DNA of 42,207 bases from Lewinellaceae bacterium. GTDB lineage: Bacteria > Bacteroidota > Bacteroidia > Chitinophagales > Saprospiraceae. The notes beneath the pieces were generated by a model. That model was not told where the DNA came from, made no database searches, and saw only the letters and a program-made list of their open reading frames with translations. Where the stretch lies: positions 1 to 42,207 of the forward strand of contig JADJWX010000026.1 in assembly GCA_016716135.1 (NCBI GenBank). The letters run 5' to 3'. Each line of letters begins with the position of its first letter. Position 1 is the first letter of the stretch. Position numbers and translations under genes: made by a program. Shown here piece by piece: positions 15,602 through 24,196 of this stretch.

Positions 15602-16935
15602 TCATCGATCAAAGGTCAACCGTTCGCCCATTTTTTCTTCATTGATTTGATCGTTGTGCCAGGCAAGATGTCCACTGACAATCGTTGTCAGCACCTTACC
15701 CCTGAAACTTGTCCCGGTAAACGGCGACCAACCACACTTGTATAATATATTGGCAGGCGTTACCGTCCACTCCCGGTTGACATCCACGATGGCCAGATCG
15801 GCCCAATACCCTTCGTCCAGGAATCCTCGTTGATGAATCTGAAATACCTGCGCCGGAGCGTGACACATTTTTTCAACAATTTTTTCCAGCGAGATCAGGC
15901 CGGCATGGTAAAAGTCCAGCATTACATTTAAAGAATGCTGGACTAAAGGTATGCCGGAGGGCGCTTCTGCATACGGTCCGGATTTTTCCTCCAGGGTATG
16001 TGGTGCATGGTCGGTTGCTACTACATCAAGGCGACCATCCAACAATGCCGGCAATAAGGCATCCCGGTGCGTTTGGACTTTAATTGCAGGATTACATTTG
16101 ATCAGGTTGCCCAGCCGGATATAATCGCCGGCATGAAATTTCAGGTGATGCACACATACCTCTGCGGTAATCCTTTTTTGCGTCAAAGGAATCGTGTTGT
16201 CAAATAAAGCCAGCTCATCCCGGGTAGAAATATGCAAAATATGCAACCGGGTTCCGTATCGTTTGGCCAAATCAACAGCCAAAGCAGAAGACTTGAGACA
16301 GGCATCCACATTTCGGATTTCCGGATGCATGGATGCTTCTATTTTATCTCCGTAAAGCTGCCTGAACTTCGCCATATTCTCCCGGATCGTCGATTCATCT
16401 TCGCAATGCGTGGCAATCAGCATTGGCACATCAGCGAACAGACGCTCCAGGGTGGTCGGGACATCTACCAGCATATTGCCTGTGCTACTACCCATAAAAA
16501 TTTTAATTCCGCAAACTTGCTTCGGATCGGTACGCATAACCTCCTCATAGTTGTCGTTTGTAGTCCCCATGTAAAAGGAGAAGTTAGCAAGCGATGTTTG
16601 AGCGGCAATCTTGTACTTCTCGCCGAGTAAGTGTTGAGTCGTAGCAGGCGGATTTACGTTGGGCATTTCCATAAAGGAGGTCGTACCACCTGCTCAGCAG
16701 CCCGGCTTTCTGTGGCAATGGTAGCTTTGTGGGTAAGCCCGGGCTCCCTGAAATGAACCTGATCATCGATGATTCCGGGGATGACGAAATGACCGCCGGC
16801 ATCCAATTCGATATCAGCCTGGCCACCACTGTAGGTTCCAAGCCGTTCGACTTTGCCACTTTTAATAAAAATATCGGTCTCCCGGATGGCTCCTCGATTG
16901 ATCAATCGCGCATTACGTATTAAAATTGATCGCAT
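15602..16935 (-). CDS. pyrC: Dihydroorotase, frameshifted near 16696
   Basis: Third step of pyrimidine synthesis, cyclising carbamoyl aspartate. From ATG 16935 the first frame reads MRSILIRNARLINRGAIRET and the metal motif IPGIIDDQVHFREPGLTHK, then ATESRAA, after which it is lost. The next frame resumes with AGGTTSFMEMPNVNPP and runs to 15602. One missing base in GCTGCTGAGCAGG accounts for the shift; together they give a normal protein of about 444 residues. Other metal and catalytic sites are present: CGIKIFMG, ATHCEDE, LHILHIST and VVATDHAPHT. The DDQVHFREPG form, Gln in place of the first His, is usual for Bacteroidota dihydroorotases. Confidence 0.9.
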
Positions 16936-17040
16936 ACAGATGTTTAATTAACCAGAAGGGTAAATTTATAAAAACGACAAAACCGATTTTGAAACGGTAG
17001 ACGCTCAATTCGATTGTGCGTGTTTTTTTTTGTACTTTTC

Positions 17041-17071
17041 TTGTTTTAAAAGAAGATTGCACCTAATTTTG
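17041..17071 (+). promoter_or_regulatory. Bacteroidota-type promoter, orphan
   Basis: TTG at 17041-17043, a 20-base spacer and TAATTTTG at 17064-17071, a full match to TTG-N19-21-TAnnTTTG. No plus-strand gene follows before era, which is on the other strand. Confidence 0.5.
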
Positions 17072-17077
17072 TCGTGC

Positions 17078-17245
17078 TTTTTTGCGCAAACAGAGTCCCC
17101 TTGTTGAAAACCATTTTTGAATAAACAGATAAGTGTACAGTCTAAAATTTCCCTCTTAAGTTTCAGGCAGTTACACTATTTAGGTTTAAAATGAAGCGTG
17201 TTTTGATGACGTCCTTCTCCGTTGATGAACGGGGAGGGACTTTTT
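17078..17245 (+). ncRNA. Candidate small RNA A
   Basis: The predicted transcript starts about 6 bases after the promoter at 17041-17071 and ends at the hairpin 17211-17240. The stem is 11 base pairs with some G-U pairs, the loop is TTGATGAA, and five T follow. A 25-codon ORF (MKRVLMTSFSVDERGGTFSL...) begins at 17191 and overlaps the hairpin, so a leader-type peptide cannot be excluded. The transcript itself is an inference and matches no family I recognise. A 6S-like RNA of similar length was considered, but I could not fold it that way. Confidence 0.35.
17211..17245 (+). terminator. Rho-independent terminator, plus strand
   Basis: Left arm 17211-17221 (GTCCTTCTCCG), right arm 17230-17240 (CGGGGAGGGAC), 8-base loop, followed by TTTTT. 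All 11 positions pair if G-U is allowed. The T-run is on the plus strand only. Confidence 0.6.
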
Positions 17246-17328
17246 CTTTGGAAAAAGCTTGTTTTTAAAGCCTTATCAGTGGTTTCCAATAAAATTTGAA
17301 CCTGCCTCAAATTTTTTCATTAAAATAC

Positions 17329-17360
17329 TTGCACAGAACTTGCGAAGGGTTTTATCTTTG
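17329..17360 (+). promoter_or_regulatory. Bacteroidota-type promoter, orphan
   Basis: TTG at 17329-17331, a 21-base spacer and TATCTTTG at 17353-17360, a full match to TAnnTTTG. It is followed within 30 bases by a terminator hairpin and not by a gene. Confidence 0.5.
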
Positions 17361-17365
17361 GCTTA

Positions 17366-17422
17366 GGTTTTTTGGGGTTATATTTCTGACGGTAGGGTGT
17401 TAACATCCTGCCGTCTTTTTTT
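17366..17422 (+). ncRNA. Candidate small RNA B (about 55 bases)
   Basis: Predicted from the promoter at 17329-17360 and the terminator hairpin at 17388-17422. It would be a very short transcript made mostly of the hairpin, and it ends exactly at the 3' end of the convergent era gene. No coding potential. It could be a small RNA, or a decoy or roadblock for era read-through. The evidence is positional only. Confidence 0.3.
17388..17422 (+). terminator. Rho-independent terminator, plus strand
   Basis: GACGGTAGGG (17388-17397) pairs with TCCTGCCGTC (17406-17415) around the loop TGTTAACA, followed by seven T. On the minus strand the stem is followed by AGAAATAT, so it is a poor terminator for era. 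Confidence 0.6.
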
Positions 17423-18359
17423 ATTTGTAGCCGAACTGTTCCAAAGCCCGTTCATCATCGCGCCAGTTACTCCGGACTTTTACAGTGAGTTCCAGGAATA
17501 CTTTCGTTTGCAGAAACGATTCAATAGCCAATCTGGAGACTGTTCCCAACTTTTTAATTGATCGCCCCTGCTTCCCCAGGAGAATTCCTTTTTGTGTTTC
17601 CCGTAAAACGTAAATGACGGCGCGTATTCTGGCTAAGGGTTCGCCGGCGTTGGTCTTAGATTCCTGAAACGATTCAATGCCTACTTCACAGGAGTAAGGC
17701 ACCTCGTCTTGGTATAGGAGGAATATCTTTTCACGAATGATTTCCGATACAAAAAAACGTTCCGGTCGGTCTGTGAGCTGATCAACGGGATAATACGGCG
17801 GGCCCTCAGGCACGTACTGGAGTATGCGTTCCAAAAGTTGGCCGGTATTTTTAGAATCCAGCGCTGAAACAGCAATTGCCTCTACGGTTGTCGTGCGCTT
17901 TTCCCACCACTTTTGCACATCCTGTATTCGCTGTTCTTTTACCAAGTCCATTTTATTAAGAACCAGAATAACAGGGATATTCGCTTTTTTAACCATGGCC
18001 AGCACCGGATTCGCGTCATCTAATTCTTCTGTCAAATCAAAAACCAAGAGCAACAAATCAGCATCTTCCAAGGTGCCCTCCACAAAACGATTCATCGCTT
18101 TGTGCATCTTGTAGGCCGGGTCGCGCACATATCCAGGTGTATCAGAAAAGACAAGTTGAAACTGTTGTCCGGTAAGAATCCCGATGATACGGTGCCGGGT
18201 CGTTTGCGGCTTTGGAGTAATAATACTCATACGCTCCCCTACCAGTGCATTCATCAAGGTCGATTTTCCTGCGTTAGGTCGGCCAATAATATTGATAAAT
18301 CCTGAACGAAAAGGAGTTTCCCGCTCTGAAGCATTGCTTTTTGCTGTTTCGCTGGTCAT
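17421..18359 (-). CDS. era: GTPase Era
   Basis: 312 residues. Era binds GTP and the 3' end of 16S rRNA during small-subunit assembly. G1 GRPNAGKS is at 26-33, G3 is DTPGYV and G4 is NKMD. The C-terminal KH domain for RNA binding is marked by ILLGKQGRSIKKLGTVSR. Length is normal for Era plus a 15-residue N-terminal extension (ATG at 18359). It appears to be transcribed after the conserved hypothetical gene at 18411-18995, with 51 bases between them. Confidence 0.95.
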   Translation of the reverse strand: MTSETAKSNASERETPFRSGFINIIGRPNAGKSTLMNALVGERMSIITPKPQTTRHRIIGILTGQQFQLVFSDTPGYVRDPAYKMHKAMNRFVEGTLEDADLLLLVFDLTEELDDANPVLAMVKKANIPVILVLNKMDLVKEQRIQDVQKWWEKRTTTVEAIAVSALDSKNTGQLLERILQYVPEGPPYYPVDQLTDRPERFFVSEIIREKIFLLYQDEVPYSCEVGIESFQESKTNAGEPLARIRAVIYVLRETQKGILLGKQGRSIKKLGTVSRLAIESFLQTKVFLELTVKVRSNWRDDERALEQFGYK

Positions 18360-18410
18360 TTGTCTGAAATTAAAAGCAGTGACAAAGGTCGTTAATTCTT
18401 AACCGGCAGC

Positions 18411-18995
18411 CTATCCGACCAGCCGTTTTGCTACGCCTGTGACCATTGCTTCAATCAAGAGGAAAACAACCTGCGGCTTTTGATTGTGCCACTGGATACT
18501 GTTAAAGGTCGAACCAAAGTTGATGTATTGTTGCAGGTGAGAATCCAGGAGCTCCTGCTCAACGTGTTCCCGGGTATTGATCAAAACAATCCAGCCGCCT
18601 TCTTCCCGAACTTCCTCGGCCCATTCTGCGTAGTAATCATCTTCATATCCGTGAAAATTGAGCACATTTTCACAAAAAAACACAAATTTATAAATACCCG
18701 ATTTAAACAAAATATCCGCAATTTCACGCTTCAAGTACATAATGTCATTGTGCAGCGCATCATTCCATTCGCCGATCAATTCAATAAGAGCATATCCATC
18801 ATCATAGTCTGCAAAAAGAATTTTGGCATACAGCGTCGATGAGCCAAACTCATCCCATTGCGGGTGGAGGTAAAAGTTATACAGTTTGTTGGTTTCGTAA
18901 AAATCGCTGTACCGGCGCCCGAAAAAAGGAGAGCGTTCATCATTGGATGCAATATAACTATCGCGCCACCGAAAATGCGGTTCTATATCGTGCAT
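18411..18995 (-). CDS. Conserved hypothetical protein
   Basis: 194 residues from the ATG at 18995 (MHDIEPHFRWRDSYIASNDE); the longer frame starting 36 bases upstream lacks support. The segments DERSPFFGRRYSDF, YNFYLHPQWDEFGSSTLYAKILFADYDDGYALIELIGEWND and GGWIVLINTREHVEQELL are, as I recall, strongly conserved in uncharacterised Bacteroidota proteins. It is acidic and aromatic-rich, with no signal peptide, clear membrane helix or known catalytic motif. Gene order (this gene then era) may reflect a link to ribosome assembly, but that is a guess. It is divergent from the NadR-like kinase. Confidence 0.75.
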   Translation of the reverse strand: MHDIEPHFRWRDSYIASNDERSPFFGRRYSDFYETNKLYNFYLHPQWDEFGSSTLYAKILFADYDDGYALIELIGEWNDALHNDIMYLKREIADILFKSGIYKFVFFCENVLNFHGYEDDYYAEWAEEVREEGGWIVLINTREHVEQELLDSHLQQYINFGSTFNSIQWHNQKPQVVFLLIEAMVTGVAKRLVG

Positions 18996-19044
18996 ACTAA
19001 ATTTTTTCAGGGCAAAAATACTGGGCCTCAACTGAAATTAAAAC

Positions 19045-19599
19045 ATGCCTGACATTAAACAACCCACTTTAAAAATTGTGCTTACCGGCCCGGAATCCAC
19101 CGGAAAATCTGTTCTGGCGCAAGCACTTGCCCGGTATTTCAATACGAATTGGGCGCCGGAATTTGCCCGGTTTTATCTTGAACATATGAGCCGAACCTAT
19201 ACCAGGAACGACCTTGCCGCAATTGGAAAAGGGCAGCAGGCTTGGGAATCCTGGTATGCCGAGTTGGACAATACCATTTATTTCTGCGACACAGATTGGA
19301 CCGTACTTCAAATTTGGGAACATTTCCGCTTTGGGCTGCCCGAAAACGGAGACTGGGTTTGGGCCAGGGGCTATACCCATCCAAAGCTTGCCGACTGGTA
19401 TTTCCTGTGCGCGCCCGATTTCCCATGGCATCCCGATCCGTTGCGGGAAAACCCTGGGCAACGGGATATTTTATTCAATTGGTACGAAAACCTGCTAAAA
19501 AGGGCCGGGGCCGCCTATTCGATTTTACAAGGCACAAAGAACCAACGGCTTGAACAGGCTATTTCGCAAGTCGCAAAACTTTTTACACCTTTGCCCTGA
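19045..19599 (+). CDS. NadR-like P-loop nucleoside kinase domain protein
   Basis: 184 residues. The Walker A motif GPESTGKS at 15-22 and the following EFARFYLEHMSRTYT segment are those of the NadR ribosylnicotinamide-kinase-like AAA_28 ATPases. ICDTD-like FCDTDWTVLQIW (about 77-88) would be the Walker B/substrate strand. There is no adenylyltransferase domain and no HTH, so it is a kinase domain alone. It lies just upstream of a TPP riboswitch and thiamine-type receptor. NadR-like kinases often accompany Pnu-type vitamin uptake genes, so a vitamin kinase role is plausible, though this gene is not itself under the riboswitch. Intact. Confidence 0.75.
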   Translation: MPDIKQPTLKIVLTGPESTGKSVLAQALARYFNTNWAPEFARFYLEHMSRTYTRNDLAAIGKGQQAWESWYAELDNTIYFCDTDWTVLQIWEHFRFGLPENGDWVWARGYTHPKLADWYFLCAPDFPWHPDPLRENPGQRDILFNWYENLLKRAGAAYSILQGTKNQRLEQAISQVAKLFTPLP

Positions 19600-19606
19600 T
19601 TTTTTA

Positions 19607-19716
19607 CTCATTGGGGTGCCCAGGTGCACAAATTGTTCCGGCTAAAGCCACAATTGCACTCGGGCTGAGATTACACCCATCGAACCTGTCCGGGTAATGC
19701 CGGAAAGGGAATTGAG
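19607..19716 (+). promoter_or_regulatory. TPP riboswitch (THI element)
   Basis: The conserved core is present: GGGGTGCCC at 19613-19621, CTGAGA with ACACCC at 19664-19678, GAACCTG at 19682-19688, and GGGTAATGCCGGAAAGGGA at 19692-19710. P1 can form from CTCATT (19607-19612) and TTGAG (19712-19716). An extended P3a hairpin (TGCACAAATTGT...ACAATTGCA) is inserted, as in many TPP aptamers. It sits 70 bases upstream of the receptor ATG and should repress it when thiamine pyrophosphate is plentiful. Confidence 0.93.
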
Positions 19717-19720
19717 ACGG

Positions 19721-19775
19721 GTAGTGGCATCACTACGTTTCCGAAACCCCTTCGGAAACGGATGTTTACGCAAAC
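19721..19775 (+). promoter_or_regulatory. Expression platform of the TPP riboswitch
   Basis: Two hairpins follow the aptamer directly: GTAGTG (19721-19726) with CACTAC (19731-19736), then GTTTCCGAA (19737-19745) with TTCGGAAAC (19751-19759). A weak GTTT/AAAC pair lies at 19764-19775. None has a U-tract, so control at translation is more likely than termination. Confidence 0.5.
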
Positions 19776-19785
19776 CTGAGTTTTC

Positions 19786-22063
19786 ATGCATTTTTCACTT
19801 CATGCTCCGCCTTTGACGGCCCTGACACTTGCCATAATTGCGGTGCCGACGTTCCTGTTTTCACAAAAAAATAACCCGGTCCCCGATTCTGCCGTACTAA
19901 AAACAGTAGTTATTCAAGCGACTCGGACAGGAGAACATTCTCCGGTTCCACACAATAATTTCTCCAGGGAAAAACTGGAAACGTTTTACCAAGCTCAGGA
20001 TATGCCCATGTTGTTGACCAGCGTCCCGTCGCTCGTGGAAAATTCGGATGCGGGCAACGGAATTGGCTATACCGGCATGCGAATTCGGGGAAGCGACCCA
20101 ACTCGAATAAATGTAACGATCAACGGGATTCCGCTTAACGACGCTGAAAGCCAAGGCGTTTTCTGGGTCGATCTTCCCGACCTTGCCGCTTCCGCAGCAG
20201 AAATACAGGTTCAACGCGGAGTTGGCACCAGCTCCAACGGCGCCGGGGCATTTGGTGCCACGGTAAACATAGATTTGTCAAGAATTGACCCGCTGCCGAA
20301 TGCCTGCATTACCAATACGCTGGGGTCTTTCGGAACGCGAAAACACTCCGCGCAGTTCGGCTCCGGGCTTATTCATGGGCGATGGGCCTTTTCCGGGCGG
20401 TTATCCCAAATATATTCCAACGGCTATGTAGACCGGGCAACAGCTAATCTGAAGTCGTACCACTTGTCCGGGGCGTATATTGACGACCGGCAATCCTTCC
20501 TGTTGCATACACTGTCCGGACATGAAGTGACATACCAGGCCTGGAATGGCTTGCCGGCCCAATACCTCGATGACCCGGCACTGCGCACCTTCAATTCAGC
20601 CGGTACGGAGAGGCCTGGAGCGCCCTATCCGGATGAGGTGGACGATTATACCCAGAAATACTATTTAGCACATTACAAGCGGCTACTTTTCAATAGTTTA
20701 CAGCTCCAGCTAAATGGGCACTATACCCGCGGTTTTGGTTTTTATGAACAGTACAAAGCGGATCAGTTTTTTGAGGATTACGGGTTTGATCCGCCACACA
20801 TTGCAGATAGTTTGTTGGAGCAGACCGATCTGATTCGGCGGCGATGGCTGGACAATCACTTTTATGGTGGAACATTTGCGCTAAAATGGGTCCCTAAAAT
20901 AAATCCGCCTGCCCTTCAGGCCGCCCCGGAATTTATTCTGGGCGGTGCTTTTAACCGTTATGATGGCCGGCATTATGGTGAAGTGATCTGGGCCGATTAT
21001 GGAATTTCCAAAGACGCCCGCTACTACGACAACAATGCCAGTAAATACGACGGGAATATTTTTGGAAAAATAGAACTACACTTCAAACAGGGGCTTTCGA
21101 CATTTGCCGACCTGCAATACCGGCAAATCCGGTATACGTTTTTAGGATACGACCAATTTCAGCGTCCCGTAGCGCAAATGGCAAGATTGAATTTTTTCAA
21201 CCCCAAACTTGGCCTCACCTGGGAGATAAATCCACAGTATACTGTCTACGCCTTTTGGGGGATTGGGCGCCGGGAACCGAACCGGGATGACTACACGCAG
21301 TCTACTCCAGCCTCTCGTCCGATGCCGGAAACTTTATTCGATTGGGAGGCCGGCTTGAAGTGGAAGCAGGGAACATGGCAAGCGACCATCAATTTATTTT
21401 ACATGAAATACCTGGACCAATTGGTGCTTGATGGCCGGATAAATGACGTAGGCGCCTATATCCGTACAAATGTAGCGTCGAGCTATCGTACAGGTGCAGA
21501 ACTTGAGACGAGTTTTCAACTTTTTCCAACGCTCCGTTTTTTGGGCAATCTCGCTTTAAGCCGAAACAAAGTTTCTGAGTTCATGGAATATCTCGACAAT
21601 TGGGATACCGGAGGGCAAGAATTAATCCGACATCAAAATACGGACCTTGCGTTTTCACCGCCGGTAGTGGCACGCGGCGAAATCCAGTGGGACATACTAC
21701 CCAACAGTGAAAAGCACCACCTGGCAGTATCGCTTTTCCGGAAAATACGTCGGTAAACAGTACCTGGACAATACCGCCAATGAAAACACGACCCTGCCCG
21801 CTTACTTCTTTTCAGATCTTCGGCTCAACTATGACCTGAACCGGGTTCTGGGAAATCAACTCAGCTTCATTTTTTCCTGTAACAATCTGCTCAATGCACA
21901 ATACGAATCAAATGGTTGGGTTTACCGGTATTTTTCCGAAGGGTATGATGCTCGCCCCGATAACCCCTACGTCCGTTTGGAAGGGAATGGCGTTTATCAC
22001 CAGGCAGGTTTTTTTCCCCAGGCAGGGCGGAACGTCTCCGGAACACTCCGGCTGGAGTTTTAG
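19786..22063 (+). CDS. TonB-dependent receptor (thiamine type), frameshifted at 21734-21737
   Basis: Outer-membrane transporter, about 758 residues if repaired. A signal peptide spans roughly residues 1-27. The plug domain follows (VVIQATRTGE, MRIRGSDPTRINVTINGIPLND, VQRGVGTSSNGAGAFGATVNI), then the beta-barrel, ending in RLEF with the expected terminal Phe. The first frame breaks in SLFRKIRR at 21756. Removing one T from the TTTT run gives AVSLSGKYVGKQYLDNTANE and an unbroken barrel in the next frame (RLNYDL, NNLLNAQYESNGWVYRYF). The upstream TPP riboswitch points to thiamine or a thiamine derivative as cargo. No pnuT or thiamine kinase follows; the next gene is on the other strand. Confidence 0.88.
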
Positions 22064-22084
22064 AAAAAATACCGCCGTAAAAAA

Positions 22085-22117
22085 AGCGGGCCCGGCAAAT
22101 TTGATGCCGGGCCCGCT
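22085..22117 (-). terminator. Rho-independent terminator of the LysM gene
   Basis: A perfect 13-base-pair GC-rich stem: AGCGGGCCCGGCA (22085-22097) with TGCCGGGCCCGCT (22105-22117), 7-base loop. On the minus strand it is followed by TTTTTTACGG. It lies between two convergent genes and may also stop the receptor transcript, less efficiently. Confidence 0.85.
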
Positions 22118-22140
22118 CAGATTTAACAAATCTTCCTGGC

Positions 22141-23916
22141 TCAACTCCGTGGTATCAGTAAACGTTGGCCGGCAATTAGGGTTTCATTCGGCTCCTTATT
22201 GTTGACCAGGGCCAGTTCCTGTGCGTTAACGCCAAATTTTATGGCAATCGAATTGATCGTATCGCCCTGTCGGACAATATATTCCTGGAAGTAGGTTGGT
22301 TTTTTTGCCGTAGACGGCTGAGGTTGAGTACCTGTCGTTGCAGGTTGATTATTGTATGTTACCGGCGCTACAGGCTGCGTTGTAGTCGGGTTACTGTACA
22401 GATCAGGGAGCACACCGGTGTTCGGATTAGCAGTTGTTGCCGGCTGTTGCGGCTGGTAATATGGATGATTGAGCGCTGCGGGTTTGGAATTCAGGTTGGG
22501 GTAAGGCGAAGTGTTGGTTGTCGTCGGCGTTGCCGGTTGAATTGTTGTCGGAGTTGTTTGGCTTGGGCAACAATCTGAGACAAACACTTGCATGCCCGGC
22601 TGGAGTAACACCGTACCAGTGGCAGGATAATTATTCAATCTGCGTATTTCTGCTTCTGAAATGCCATAGCGCTGGGCAATTCCATATAGCGTCTCACCCT
22701 TTTGCACCGTGTGCACGAGGGGTTGTGCCGGAGGGGTATACGGTGTCGTAGCAGCGGGTTGCTGGGTAAGAGAATATGGCGCAGGAGCATAGGTTACACT
22801 GGTATTCCAATACATATCCTGCCGCTGTGCTACCGGGCCATCTTGCGTTTTGGAAGCGACTTCGCCTTTATAGACGACATCGGCTGTATTGGCCGGCGGT
22901 TTGCGGAGCCAGATTTTTTGACACACGAGGATCACATCCGGGTCCTTGATTTTATTCCAGGAAATCAAGGATTTTACCGGGATGGCATACGCCCTGGAAA
23001 TACTGTTTAACGTCTGTCCGGGCTGAACAATATGGTACCCTTCGCCTGGAAGATCCGGACAGCTGACAAGGGGCGGGAGCGCTGTGCCGGCACCCGTATT
23101 GGGTGGAGGCGGGCCATAATCGGGCATGGATGATATTTCTTTATCCGTTCCTGTTCCATATGTCACCTCGGGGGTGTAGGTTGAAATCGGCGGCGTGGTT
23201 GTGGAGGCCATTCTGCCCTGGCATTTGGAATTGATATAGTCTTCAAGGGCTATATTATTCACTTTAATCAGCCTGTACTGGTTGTTTTCTGCTTCCACTG
23301 CCGTCATTCCGGTACGTTCACTGGTGATACCGATACCCGGAACAAAATCAAATTCCGAGCGTTCCTGGCTAACCTTGGTGGGCTCGCGTTTGAACCCATA
23401 TTCATAAAAGCAGCCTCTGATTTTCAGCCCGTTGAAATAAATATACCAGGTAGAGCTGCCGGTCGCGATGTTGCTTTCATAAACCAGGTTGGAGGTATCG
23501 ATGGCGAAGGAATAATTCGGTGCACGGTAAAGATAGTACGTGCCGCTGCGTATGACCTGGGTAGCAGAAATAACCGGCACCAGCAAGTACCCGCGCGTCT
23601 GTTGCAGCACGATATACACTTGCTTGGTTACGTTATTAACTTCGTTTAAAAACTGATCGGTAAATTTAAAATCCTGGCAGCTCAACGTATTGGGCGGTAA
23701 CGATGGGGAATTGATTCCTCCAGAGCCAGTAGTTAAAATATATTGCTCATTGGCAGTGGGATTGACCGAATAGGCCACAACTGAAGTACCGGAGTAAACA
23801 TACCTGTATTCCAATTGATCCATACAGGAGGCATTGTACATCAGGTACAAGGGTTGAGCCATTGATGTTCCGGCCAGACAAAAAAGGCTCAGCAGGGTGA
23901 AATAGGCTTGTTTCAT
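22141..23916 (-). CDS. Exported protein with three LysM domains
   Basis: 591 residues. The signal peptide (about 1-20, ending SMA-QP) exports it. Residues 20-260 form a domain I do not recognise, with many Tyr and beta-type segments. Three LysM repeats, which bind peptidoglycan glycans, lie at about 291-340 (YHIVQPGQTLNSISRAYAI), 398-447 (HTVQKGETLYGIAQRYGIS) and 543-591 (YIVRQGDTINSIAIKFGVN). Between them are low-complexity Pro/Thr/Gln/Asn linkers. No hydrolase motif is visible, so it is probably a structural or anchoring envelope protein and not a known peptidase. The strong terminator at 22085-22117 closes its transcript. Confidence 0.85.
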   Translation of the reverse strand: MKQAYFTLLSLFCLAGTSMAQPLYLMYNASCMDQLEYRYVYSGTSVVAYSVNPTANEQYILTTGSGGINSPSLPPNTLSCQDFKFTDQFLNEVNNVTKQVYIVLQQTRGYLLVPVISATQVIRSGTYYLYRAPNYSFAIDTSNLVYESNIATGSSTWYIYFNGLKIRGCFYEYGFKREPTKVSQERSEFDFVPGIGITSERTGMTAVEAENNQYRLIKVNNIALEDYINSKCQGRMASTTTPPISTYTPEVTYGTGTDKEISSMPDYGPPPPNTGAGTALPPLVSCPDLPGEGYHIVQPGQTLNSISRAYAIPVKSLISWNKIKDPDVILVCQKIWLRKPPANTADVVYKGEVASKTQDGPVAQRQDMYWNTSVTYAPAPYSLTQQPAATTPYTPPAQPLVHTVQKGETLYGIAQRYGISEAEIRRLNNYPATGTVLLQPGMQVFVSDCCPSQTTPTTIQPATPTTTNTSPYPNLNSKPAALNHPYYQPQQPATTANPNTGVLPDLYSNPTTTQPVAPVTYNNQPATTGTQPQPSTAKKPTYFQEYIVRQGDTINSIAIKFGVNAQELALVNNKEPNETLIAGQRLLIPRS

Positions 23917-24183
23917 AACTGGCTGTTTATTGAAGAATCGGGTTAGTTGGAAATTTTGTTTTTTTTGTTTTGAAATGTATCCGAACTGCCTGCAAGATTA
24001 AGGTAAAATATCCATAAATCCCGCCACCAAGCCAGACAACATTCCAACAAGACTGCAAAACAACGAATTAACAAAGTATTTCCAATTATTTAGTAACGCA
24101 AATTGTATTGAAATATGGTAAAACTCAAATTTCTTAACGGAGAAAACAAGTTCTTTCTTCACCAGGGAGTATTCGTCAGGTAG

Positions 24184-24191
24184 TACCTTTG
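24184..24191 (+). promoter_or_regulatory. Minus-7 element of the surE promoter
   Basis: TACCTTTG, a full match to TAnnTTTG, only 5 bases before the ATG at 24197. The corresponding TTG is not clear (TTC around 24158). If used, the mRNA would be almost leaderless. Confidence 0.4.
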
Positions 24192-24196
24192 CGCCC

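Larger units (their letters stand above)
16936..17420. other. Intergenic region with two plus-strand promoter-hairpin units
   Basis: These 485 bases lie between the minus-strand pyrC and era genes and contain no convincing ORF. Two plus-strand promoter-like pairs (17041-17071 and 17329-17360) are each followed by a strong hairpin with a U-tract (17211-17245 and 17388-17422). The predicted transcripts are about 165 and 55 bases. The era transcript runs into this region from the other side. Confidence 0.5.

Noticed and set aside
17191..17268. 25-codon ORF as a real gene
   Set aside because: It overlaps the terminator stem, has no homologue I know and no ribosome binding site; kept only as an alternative reading of candidate RNA A.
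19737..19759. Hairpin after the TPP aptamer as an intrinsic terminator
   Set aside because: It is not followed by a U-tract (GGATGTTTACG), so I list it as part of an expression platform only.
23998..24196. Hydrophobic minus-strand peptide ending VAGFMDILP between the LysM and surE genes
   Set aside because: No plausible start in the intergenic part; the rest of that frame is antisense to surE.
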